The translations under genes were made by a program, and so were the position numbers. Below the pieces are notes generated by a model. The model was given only the letters and a program-made list of their open reading frames with translations, was not told the DNA's origin and searched no databases. Source: Dactylococcopsis salina PCC 8305 (GTDB lineage Bacteria > Cyanobacteriota > Cyanobacteriia > Cyanobacteriales > Rubidibacteraceae). Taken from it: a stretch of 64,000 nt of DNA. The stretch spans positions 3,636,722 to 3,700,721 of the forward strand of contig NC_019780.1 in the NCBI RefSeq assembly GCF_000317615.1. Reading direction: 5' to 3'. Shown piece after piece: positions 11,544 to 18,251 of this stretch. Numbering within the stretch: position 1 is the stretch's first letter; every line of letters starts with the position of its first letter.

Positions 11544-12026
11544 TTACTGTGCGGTTTCTTCTGTTTCTGGAGTCTCCTCTTCTGCTGTCGCTGTTACCAC
11601 TTCCTCAGCAACTTCCCCTGTTTCCTCTGTTGCAGCAGGGGTTGTATTCGTTTTTAATTCTGGTTTGGGCTGCGACACTCGTTCTGGTTGGGCGGCAGCT
11701 AGAGGAGTGGTTTCACCTTCTGCGGGTGCTGGGGGAATCTCTTCTACCGTCAGAGTGAGAAAACGAATTACATTTTCTGAAAGACGCATTTGTCTTTGTA
11801 ATGCCTTAATCACCTCACCATCCACTCGATAATTCATCTGGACATAAATTCCATCCTGATGTTTATCAATTTTGTAAGCGAGTCTTTTTTTGCCGTGATT
11901 ACGGATGGTTAAATCTTCTACGTCGCGCTCTTTCAGAAAGTCTTGATACTTATTGACTTCCTGCGACACCTGATCTTCAGCTAGATCAGGACGAATGATG
12001 AACATGGTCTCGTAATTGTTTAACAT
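11544..12026 (-). CDS. rpsF: 30S ribosomal protein S6
   Basis: 160 residues from the ATG at 12026, preceded by AAGGAAAAT; an upstream in-frame start at 12083 would add a non-conserved stretch and is rejected. Residues 1-100 are S6 (NYETMFIIRPDL, IRNHGKKRLAYKI, QMNYRVDGEVIKALQ, MRLSENVIRFLT). The last 55 residues are an extended acidic, Thr/Glu/Ala-rich, probably disordered tail. S6 binds 16S rRNA with S18 in the platform of the small subunit. Confidence 0.95.
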   Translation of the reverse strand: MLNNYETMFIIRPDLAEDQVSQEVNKYQDFLKERDVEDLTIRNHGKKRLAYKIDKHQDGIYVQMNYRVDGEVIKALQRQMRLSENVIRFLTLTVEEIPPAPAEGETTPLAAAQPERVSQPKPELKTNTTPAATEETGEVAEEVVTATAEEETPETEETAQ

Positions 12027-12117
12027 GATGATTTTCCTTTTGGACAGTACGGCTTGCATGAACAAGCAAGGATCAAACATCATATCATATTTTTCTCTGT
12101 TATCCCATCGAAAGTAG

Positions 12118-12134
12118 GGTGGGCATTGCCCACC
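12118..12134. repeat. Perfect GGTGGGC palindrome, possible terminator
   Basis: GGTGGGCATTGCCCACC lies between the chelatase gene and rpsF, both on the minus strand. The same palindrome with a CAAT core occurs after the ferredoxin gene (16369) and after hisG (57411), which suggests a dispersed repeat reused as a transcript end. Confidence 0.55.
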
Positions 12135-12180
12135 ATAATAATGTCAAGATGTTCCATCAAACATCTCCATTCGTATCAAT

Positions 12181-13347
12181 CTAATGATGATGGTGATGAT
12201 GTCCGTCGTGATCATGGCTATGATCATGACTATGACCATGAGTTGCCTTTTCTTGGGCTAACTGAGGATTAACCACAGTCACTGTTTCTGAAAGTAAGGC
12301 TTCAATCTGTTCATCTGCCCAATTTGCCGCCATTTTCAAAAACTCAGGATGATCATTCGCGCAAGCCATTTGCACAAAGTTTACATCTTTATACTTGCGT
12401 TTTACATCGTGGATAATATGGTCAACATCTAAAATCGTTTCGTGATTTTCAGTGGCAAAACCAATGGGCATCATTACCACTGCTTTAGCGCCCAATTCAA
12501 TGATATTTTTTGCTGCTAAATCGGCGTTAGGCTGTGTCCATTCAATAAGAGGAGTATCGTGGTTTAACCAACCCACAGAAATCAAAGGATATTTGTTAAT
12601 TAATTGTTCTCTGACACTTTCATAAAGTGCTTCACTTTCCATAATTCCAGAGGTAAATCCTTTGGCTTCGTGAGGACAACCATGATTCATTAAAACAATG
12701 CCAATTTCCGAGGGGAGATAAGCATCGGATAACTCACTTTGGATTTTTTCTTCTACTAACCGCGCCATGAGGTTAATATAGTCAGGTTGATTGTAGAAAG
12801 AGGGAATATAACGCATTCCAGTTACCCACTGTTCTTCCCCAGAATTGAGTTCCCGTAGTGCTTCGTTGACTTGTTCAACAGCAATTCCACTGGTAAAAAT
12901 TGAATCTACAACTAATAAGGGATAAATTAAAATTTTGTTGTATCCCTGTTCTTTAATTTGCGCTAATACTTGGTTCGGAAGATAGGGTTTACAGAAGTTA
13001 AATGCCTTGAAAACCGAAACTTTTTCTCCCCAGTTTTTTCTGAGTTCTTGTTCGATTCCTTCCCGTTGCGCTTCAAAAATTTTATTATGAGGAGAGATAA
13101 AATTACCGTGTTGATGACTCCATTCGTGTAAGTCAAACATTGCTAGTAATTTCGCAACGGGAGGATACATCCAAGTGGGAACGGGGGCAAATTTTGCGGT
13201 GAGTAAGTTCAGCGCTTGTTCGTTATAGTTGGCGAAGTCATCATAACTTTCTACTTCACCATAACCCATTAATAAGACAGCGACTCGATCGTCGCCATTA
13301 GTATTGATTTGGCTAGTTTGTTGAATTTTTTCTGGTGTTGCGACCAC
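12181..13347 (-). CDS. Ferrochelatase/CbiX-family (class II) chelatase with His-rich tail
   Basis: 388 residues from a GTG start with GAGGAT 9 nt upstream. The family shows in VAVLLMGYGEVESYDDF near the N-terminus and VLMNHGCPHEAKGF and GFATENHETILD in the second half, the two-lobed chelatase fold with metal-site His and Glu. The last about 20 residues, HGHSHDHSHDHDGHHHHHH, form a metal-binding tail as in some CbiX and nickel/cobalt chelatases. It lacks the C-terminal membrane (CAB) segment of the standard cyanobacterial HemH. The metal and tetrapyrrole are not decidable from sequence; it may be a second ferrochelatase-like enzyme or act in metal storage. Confidence 0.72.
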   Translation of the reverse strand: MVATPEKIQQTSQINTNGDDRVAVLLMGYGEVESYDDFANYNEQALNLLTAKFAPVPTWMYPPVAKLLAMFDLHEWSHQHGNFISPHNKIFEAQREGIEQELRKNWGEKVSVFKAFNFCKPYLPNQVLAQIKEQGYNKILIYPLLVVDSIFTSGIAVEQVNEALRELNSGEEQWVTGMRYIPSFYNQPDYINLMARLVEEKIQSELSDAYLPSEIGIVLMNHGCPHEAKGFTSGIMESEALYESVREQLINKYPLISVGWLNHDTPLIEWTQPNADLAAKNIIELGAKAVVMMPIGFATENHETILDVDHIIHDVKRKYKDVNFVQMACANDHPEFLKMAANWADEQIEALLSETVTVVNPQLAQEKATHGHSHDHSHDHDGHHHHHH

Positions 13348-13602
13348 GATTTTTATCCTCTTTGGCGTTGAAGGTGAAACTAATTTTTAAGAAGCGGTTA
13401 CAGCCTAAAAACTGCTACTCGCTTCTATTTTGAATGAGATAGGCTCAAATTTCTTGCTTATCCAATCCTAGCCTAACATCCCCTCCTGGGGCAGGGCTGT
13501 TTCATTCTTTCTTTTGAAATCAAGGGAGATGGGGGAGAATGAAAAGAACCCTGCCTTCTAGGATATCCTTCGTTTTTCAGTGACCAGTCGGTTTGAGGAT
13601 GG
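13348..13602. other. Intergenic region with short MITE
   Basis: 255 bp between two minus-strand genes. It holds the 64-bp inverted-repeat element at 13491-13554 and otherwise nothing recognisable. Confidence 0.6.
13491..13554. mobile_element. 64-bp miniature element, GCAGGGCTGTTTC family (short copy)
   Basis: The left end is GCAGGGCTGTTTCATTCT and the right end is AGAATGAAAAGAACCCTGC, inverted copies with few mismatches. The interior is reduced to a CAAGGGAGATGGGGGAG stretch. The full-length relatives are at 14791-14990 and 41691-41890. Flanks (CTCCTGGG and CTTCTAGG) may be a decayed target duplication. Confidence 0.65.
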
Positions 13603-14574
13603 TTAACGCACAAATTTCGGCATTACTTCCGCTGCTGTCATTACGCTATACCAACCGCGTTGGTGAAACTCGCTTCCAGCTTTCAGATAACCGAAGGCTG
13701 TGCCACAAACATTCGCTGCCATGCTAGTCTCGTTACCGAGGGTAAAGGTATGAGTGGAGATTTTTCCCTCAAAGGTGCGTCCAGTAACTTGGACGTTGGT
13801 ACTTAAGGGTTTTTCCGCGTTACGAGTATCGACAACGCCGCCCACAGAAACCCGATCGCGCTCACAAATTCCTGCTAATTCCAACATCAGATCATCGGCG
13901 TGTTCCATGTTTTCCAGTTTCAAGAGTCCATCGGTTTCATCTAACAACGCCGCTACTTCCTGATCACTCATGGCTTTGGCTTGTTCCACTGTATAACCTG
14001 GCAAATGAGCGATATCTTCTCGGATTGTTGCACGGTACGCTTCCCAGTTGGCAATTCCGACACCAAAGGTAATTTTTACTTCATGGATTTCAGCATAACT
14101 CTGGGCAGCAATTGAAGCGGCGGCGGTTAACAAGCCAGGGGTTGCCCCACAACCCGTTAAATAAGTAATTCCTGCGGTTTCTAGTGCCTCTCTCATTCCT
14201 AGTATTTCTTCCATCGCACTGGTGCGCTTCAAGGCATCCACTAAAACCCCTTGCCAACCCGCATCAATAAATTCTTTTACCACCGAAGCCATAAACGTAT
14301 TCGGTAAATTAGGAAGCGCGAGAAAGTAGCCATCTACGGGATACTGTGCAATTAAATCACGGATACTGGTTTCGGAAAGTGTGCCTCCTGTTTCCAGATA
14401 TCCCACTGATCCCGTTTTATAGGCTTGTAAACAGGGTTTAATTTCTAATCCTTCGGGTTGATAAGCATAACCGTTTTGATCGGCAACTGCAACCCACTGC
14501 ATTTCTTGTTTTGGTTGTAACAGGTGTGCTGCGGCTTGTCCTAAACCACCAAACCCTAAGATACCAATTTTCAT
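13603..14574 (-). CDS. bioU: BioU-like (S)-8-amino-7-oxononanoate synthase, saccharopine-dehydrogenase fold
   Basis: 323 residues with AAGGA before the ATG. An N-terminal Rossmann fold opens with [15 protein letters not shown]; a conserved block [15 protein letters not shown] follows, then [15 protein letters not shown] and a C-terminal domain. This matches the cyanobacterial BioU group, which replaces BioA in biotin synthesis and is a suicide enzyme: in Synechocystis BioU one lysine is converted and its amino group transferred to the product. The candidate here is Lys116 in VDALKRT. From memory the Synechocystis residue is Lys124, a compatible position. No other bio genes are in the window, so the call rests on sequence resemblance. 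A generic saccharopine-dehydrogenase-like oxidoreductase is the alternative. Confidence 0.65.
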   Translation of the reverse strand: MKIGILGFGGLGQAAAHLLQPKQEMQWVAVADQNGYAYQPEGLEIKPCLQAYKTGSVGYLETGGTLSETSIRDLIAQYPVDGYFLALPNLPNTFMASVVKEFIDAGWQGVLVDALKRTSAMEEILGMREALETAGITYLTGCGATPGLLTAAASIAAQSYAEIHEVKITFGVGIANWEAYRATIREDIAHLPGYTVEQAKAMSDQEVAALLDETDGLLKLENMEHADDLMLELAGICERDRVSVGGVVDTRNAEKPLSTNVQVTGRTFEGKISTHTFTLGNETSMAANVCGTAFGYLKAGSEFHQRGWYSVMTAAEVMPKFVR

Positions 14575-15247
14575 GCTTTCTCTTTTTCCTTAATATTTTG
14601 TCTGTTATTTACACCATTTCCATGATCCCCCCCTTTCCCAGACAGATTAGGGAGGATAACTAATTCCCCCCTTTCCCAGACAGATTAGGGAGGATAACTA
14701 ATTCCCCTTTCCCAGACAGATTAGGGAGGATAACTAATTCTCCTTTCCCAGACAGATTAGGGAGGATAACTAATTCCCCCCTTACAAAGGGCAGGGCTGT
14801 TTCATTCTCGGTGTTAAAATCGAAAGCGATCGCCTGAACCTCTTACGGTACGTTCGATCGAGACGTTTTTCCTACTTTTTGGCTTTTTCATAAGAAAAAA
14901 GAGTCCTGAAATCTCCCCCATCTCCCCCATCTCCCTTGTCTCCCCCATCTCCCTACCTCCCTTAATTTTAAAAGAATGAAACAGCCCTGCCTTACAAAGG
15001 GGGGTTAGGGGGGATAACTTCTCATGTCGCTACAAATTTAAAGCACCTCCAGAGAGAAAGTGTAGCGCAATCGAGCGACGAAGGTTTTGCGCCTTGACGC
15101 TTTCCTAGAACTTAAGCCAAACTAACAATATATCAGGGCGATCGAGCATTGAATCATAAATCATTAGAAAAATCAATGCTTAACCATTGAAATCTCAATA
15201 ATATATTTACGCCCAGTTTATTATCACCCCTTAATTAGCAAAAGCCT
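14575..15247. repeat. Repeat-rich intergenic region, including a 200-bp MITE
   Basis: Four tandem copies of a roughly 45-bp unit (CCCTTTCCCAGACAGATTAG, then GGAGGATAACTAATTC) span about 14627-14780. They are followed by the MITE at 14791-14990 and the right half of the palindrome it interrupted (GGGGGGTTAGGGGGGAT, about 15000-15016). The last 230 bp before the DUF2997 gene carry GCGATCGAG sites but no gene I can see. Confidence 0.8.
14791..14990. mobile_element. 200-bp miniature inverted-repeat element, GCAGGGCTGTTTC family
   Basis: Terminal inverted repeats GCAGGGCTGTTTCATTCT and AGAATGAAACAGCCCTGC are perfect over 18 bp. The element is flanked by a perfect 10-bp direct repeat, CTTACAAAGG (14781-14790 and 14991-15000), and sits inside a CCCCCC...GGGGGG palindrome that is otherwise continuous, so the empty site can be reconstructed. 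It is non-coding. The interior has a CTTTTTGGCTTTTTCATAAG segment and a CTCCCCCATCTCCC microsatellite. A second 200-bp copy is at 41691-41890. A 9-10-bp duplication fits several IS families; no parent transposase is in the window. Confidence 0.88.
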
Positions 15248-15463
15248 ATGAGCATGGAAACCCTAGAATTTATTATCCATCCCGACGGACGAGTCGAGGA
15301 AAAAGTTACAGGGATCATTGGCAACTCCTGTCAGGAAGTCACAGCAACGATCGAAGCGCAATTAGGGCGAGTCGTTTCCACTGAGCAAACTTCCGAATAC
15401 TTTGCCCAAAATACCATTGATTCCACCACCAACCAGACACAAGCTGCAAAAAATTCTTGGTAA
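15248..15463 (+). CDS. DUF2997 family small protein
   Basis: 71 residues: a short beta-rich protein beginning METLEFIIHPDGRVEEKVTG with NSCQEVTATIEAQLG, matching DUF2997. The family is found beside Ycf35 and a ferredoxin in cyanobacteria, as here, but its function is not established. First gene of a three-gene operon; 63 bp separate it from ycf35. Confidence 0.8.
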   Translation: MSMETLEFIIHPDGRVEEKVTGIIGNSCQEVTATIEAQLGRVVSTEQTSEYFAQNTIDSTTNQTQAAKNSW

Positions 15464-15526
15464 ATTTTTTATAAGAAACATATGTTTTGTTAAAGTTAAG
15501 TAAATTGATGCGGAGACTAAAAACCC

Positions 15527-15913
15527 ATGTCACACTTTAGCCAAATTAAAACGCAAATTCGGAATCTCTCTTCTTTACAAGCCGCTTTAGACGATCTCAA
15601 AATCAACTGGAAACCCGGTCCAGCGACAGTTCGCGGTTATCAAGGGCAAACCCATAATGCGGAAGTCGTCATCGAACAGGAAAACCAATATGATATCGGT
15701 TTTCGTTGGAATGGTACAGAATACGAACTGGTAGCAGACTTACAATATTGGCAACACCCCTTAACCGTTAACGGTTTTCTCAACCAAGTTAGCCAACGTT
15801 ATGCTTACCACACCGTAATGAATGCCACATCCCAACAAGGGTTTCAAGTTGCCGAAGAACAGAAAAACGAAGATGGTTCACTGCGCCTTGTTGTTCAACG
15901 CTGGAGTGCGTAA
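15527..15913 (+). CDS. ycf35: Ycf35 / DUF1257 protein
   Basis: 128 residues: SHFSQIKTQIRNLSSLQAAL at the start, then VRGYQGQTHNAEVVI and the C-terminal LRLVVQRWSA, the signature of Ycf35 (DUF1257), which is conserved in cyanobacteria and algal plastids. Function unknown. The stop overlaps the next start (TAATG), indicating translational coupling to the ferredoxin. Confidence 0.88.
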   Translation: MSHFSQIKTQIRNLSSLQAALDDLKINWKPGPATVRGYQGQTHNAEVVIEQENQYDIGFRWNGTEYELVADLQYWQHPLTVNGFLNQVSQRYAYHTVMNATSQQGFQVAEEQKNEDGSLRLVVQRWSA

Positions 15914-16347
15914 TGTCTGATACAGAAAAAGTCAACCGTTCTGGTTTAGAACCCGAATTGGGGGGCATCTTACGCCATAATCCCGATCGATCAGGCTACG
16001 AACCCGAATTAGGAGGACAATTTCGGGAAAAAGGCGTTTATGTGGATGAGTTAACCTGCATTGGCTGTAAACATTGCGCTCATACCGCCCAAAACACCTT
16101 TTACATCGAACCTGATCATGGACGAGCGCGAGCAATTCGTCAAGATGGCGACCCAGAAGAAGTGATTCAAGAGGCAATTGATACTTGTCCTGTGAATTGT
16201 ATCCACTGGGTTGACTATACCGAATTGAAAGCACTGGAAGCAGAACGAGAATTGCAAGTGATTCCTGTAGCAGGTTTCCCCGTCAGTAAAGGCGTAATTG
16301 CCGCTCAAAAAAGACGTTTGCAAAAACAGCGTCAAACTCAAGACTAA
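15913..16347 (+). CDS. 4Fe-4S ferredoxin linked to Ycf35
   Basis: 144 residues. The single cluster motif is CIGCKHC (about 50-56) with a distant C-P-V-N-C (about 96-100), so one 4Fe-4S centre is expected. The N-terminus carries two copies of RSG(L/Y)EPELGG about 22 residues apart, a peculiar duplicated motif. Its partner is presumably a redox enzyme connected with Ycf35 and DUF2997; none is known. It overlaps the ycf35 stop codon by one base and is followed by a hairpin terminator. Confidence 0.85.
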   Translation: MSDTEKVNRSGLEPELGGILRHNPDRSGYEPELGGQFREKGVYVDELTCIGCKHCAHTAQNTFYIEPDHGRARAIRQDGDPEEVIQEAIDTCPVNCIHWVDYTELKALEAERELQVIPVAGFPVSKGVIAAQKRRLQKQRQTQD

Positions 16348-16368
16348 GTTGATTCCTCGTTATTCTCA

Positions 16369-16396
16369 GGTGGGCAATGCCCACCGATTTTTTTTT
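16369..16396 (+). terminator. Rho-independent-type terminator after the ferredoxin operon
   Basis: The perfect hairpin GGTGGGCAATGCCCACC (16369-16385) is followed within 3 nt by a run of nine T (16388-16396), 22 bp after the ferredoxin stop. Confidence 0.8.
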
Positions 16397-16473
16397 GGTG
16401 CAATCGGTCAACGGCGTTTTACAATCAGGAATGATTAACCACTCCGATTCATTGTGTCCTGATTGTAGAAGTT

Positions 16474-17607
16474 ATGCGTATTGCCCTGTTTACCGAAACC
16501 TTTTTACCGAAAGTTGATGGCATTGTCACCCGTTTGCGTCACACCATTAATCACCTACAACAGGGGGGAGATCAAGTTTTAGTGGTTGCTCCTGATGGGG
16601 GGATTACCGAATATAAAGGCGCAAGAGTTTATGGAGTGTCTGGAATGCCATTACCCTTGTATCCAGAATTAAAACTTGCCTTTCCTCGTCCCGCAATTGG
16701 TGAAACCTTAGAAGCGTTTCAACCTGATCTCATTCATATTGTTAATCCTGCGGTGTTAGGGTTGGCTGGACTTTATTACGCCAAAATGATGGGACTACCC
16801 TTAATTGCCTCTTATCATACTCATCTTCCCCAGTATCTTCAACATTATGGGATGGGAGCATTGGAAGGGGTGTTATGGGAATTGTTAAAGGCAGCTCATA
16901 ATCAAGCGGAATTAAATTTATGCACTTCTACGGCGATGATGGAGGAGTTGAGCGATCATGGGATTGAACGGGTCGCTTTATGGCAAAGAGGAGTAGATAC
17001 AGAGTTATTTCGTCCCCAGTTACGCTCTCTGGAAATGCGAGAATATTTGTCTCAAGGACATCCTGATGATCCGTTATTGCTTTATGTGGGGCGTGTTTCC
17101 GCAGAAAAACAGATCGATGAGATAAAACCCGTTTTAGAAGCGATTCCCCAAGCGAGATTGGCAATTGTTGGTGATGGACCGAACCGAGAAACCCTAGAAA
17201 AGCATTTTGCTGATACTTCTACCCATTTTGTGGGCTATTTAGAAGGAGAAACCCTCGGCGCGGCGTATGCTTCGGCGGATGCGTTTATTTTTCCCTCACG
17301 GACGGAAACGTTAGGTTTAGTGTTATTAGAAGCAATGGCAGCAGGATGTCCAGTGGTAGCGGCTCGATCGGGCGGCATTCCTGATATTGTGACAGATGGG
17401 GAGAATGGTTATTTATTTGATCCGAAAGACCCGAAAGGAGCGGTAACAGCGACGAAACGCCTTTTAGAGACGCAATCAGAACGGGAATTATTACGGGAAA
17501 AAGCCCGTCAGGAAGCAGAACGTTGGGGATGGGGGGCTGCGACTCAACAATTACGAGACTATTATCAACAAGTTTTGTCGAAACAATCTCTATCGGTTGT
17601 TAGTTAA
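16474..17607 (+). CDS. sqdX: Sulfoquinovosyltransferase SqdX (GT4 family)
   Basis: 377 residues. Starts MRIALFTETFLPKVDGIVTRL; the GT-B fold continues with SYHTHLPQYLQHYG, the acceptor segment, and the donor-binding EX7E region FIFPSRTETLGLVLLEAMAAG near 275-295. This is the cyanobacterial SqdX type, which transfers sulfoquinovose from UDP-sulfoquinovose to diacylglycerol to make the thylakoid lipid SQDG. It has its own promoter region after the terminator at 16369. The sqdB partner is not in the window. The closest alternative is another GT4 lipid glycosyltransferase. Confidence 0.9.
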   Translation: MRIALFTETFLPKVDGIVTRLRHTINHLQQGGDQVLVVAPDGGITEYKGARVYGVSGMPLPLYPELKLAFPRPAIGETLEAFQPDLIHIVNPAVLGLAGLYYAKMMGLPLIASYHTHLPQYLQHYGMGALEGVLWELLKAAHNQAELNLCTSTAMMEELSDHGIERVALWQRGVDTELFRPQLRSLEMREYLSQGHPDDPLLLYVGRVSAEKQIDEIKPVLEAIPQARLAIVGDGPNRETLEKHFADTSTHFVGYLEGETLGAAYASADAFIFPSRTETLGLVLLEAMAAGCPVVAARSGGIPDIVTDGENGYLFDPKDPKGAVTATKRLLETQSERELLREKARQEAERWGWGAATQQLRDYYQQVLSKQSLSVVS

Positions 17608-17621
17608 TTTCCCTAAGTTCT

Positions 17622-17792
17622 ATGAATTATTATCGTTGGGGAAGTTGGCTTTTTTTACTCGGTAGCAGTTTTTTTACCTTTGACGCGATCGGATTAACCT
17701 TAGAAGAATTGACCTTCAGTTCTTCTTTTTATCTCATCGGCTGTATTTTATTTACGTTAGGCTGTATTTGTTTTATCCTTGATGCTCAATAG
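17622..17792 (+). CDS. Small YrhK-like two-span membrane protein
   Basis: 56 residues, starting 14 bp after sqdX: MNYYRWGSWLFLLGSSFFTF, then DAIGLTLEELTFSSSFYLIG and CILFTLGCICFILDAQ. Two hydrophobic segments (about 8-20 and 36-52), each GS/GC-x-LF-like, match the YrhK-like pattern. It may be translated with sqdX. Function unknown. Confidence 0.65.
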   Translation: MNYYRWGSWLFLLGSSFFTFDAIGLTLEELTFSSSFYLIGCILFTLGCICFILDAQ

Positions 17793-17806
17793 CATCCTAA
17801 GCTGTA

Positions 17807-18020
17807 GGTTGGGTGAAACCCAACAGAAAACGTAGGTTGGGTGGAGTGAAGCGAAACCCAACAAATTAAACGTAGGTTGGGTGGAGTGAAGCGAAACCCA
17901 ACAGATTAAACGTAGGTTGGGTGAAACCCAACAGAAAACGTAGGTTGTGTGAAACCCAACAGATTAAACGTAGGTTGGGTGAAACCCAACAGCGTCGGTG
18001 AGGTGAAACCCAACATCGAG
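17807..18020. repeat. Tandem CGTAGGTTGGGTG...GAAACCCAACA repeats
   Basis: Six or seven copies of an imperfect palindrome (GTAGGTTGGGTGGAGTGAAG, then CGAAACCCAACAGATTAAA, with or without the GGAGTGAAGC centre). The same unit occurs singly in many gaps of this window. The 5' end of the open frame before the DndD-like gene is only this repeat read through. Confidence 0.85.
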
Positions 18021-18071
18021 AAAACGTGGCACTATAGTAAAAAAGATGAAAACCGATCGAGCGAAATTGAA

Positions 18072-18251
18072 ATGAATCAATCGGAATCCAACCCTGAAAA
18101 CTATCTCCAAAACCATATTGAGCAGTTTTCTCCAGACGTTCAGGAAATCGTTACTCAAGTCTTGCAGCTAGAAAAAAAGAAGCTATCCCAGAAAGCGCCT
18201 CGTAACATTAATGAAGATGTCCTCAACATTATTAAAGACGTTGTGCAATGA
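18072..18251 (+). CDS. 59-residue protein coupled to a DndD-like ATPase
   Basis: Start chosen at MNQSESNPENYLQNHIEQ because everything upstream in this frame is repeat sequence. The protein is helical and charged (FSPDVQEIVTQVLQLEKKKL), without membrane segment or known motif. Its stop overlaps the start of the next gene by four bases (ATGA), so the two are probably translated together. Family not recognised; an accessory subunit of the ATPase is the natural guess. Confidence 0.6.
   Translation: MNQSESNPENYLQNHIEQFSPDVQEIVTQVLQLEKKKLSQKAPRNINEDVLNIIKDVVQ

Noticed and set aside
17949-18071. Upstream 41 codons of the frame before the 59-residue protein
   Set aside because: Made of the CCCAACAG/GTAGGTTGGGT repeat; the ATG at 18072 begins the non-repeat, conserved-looking part.
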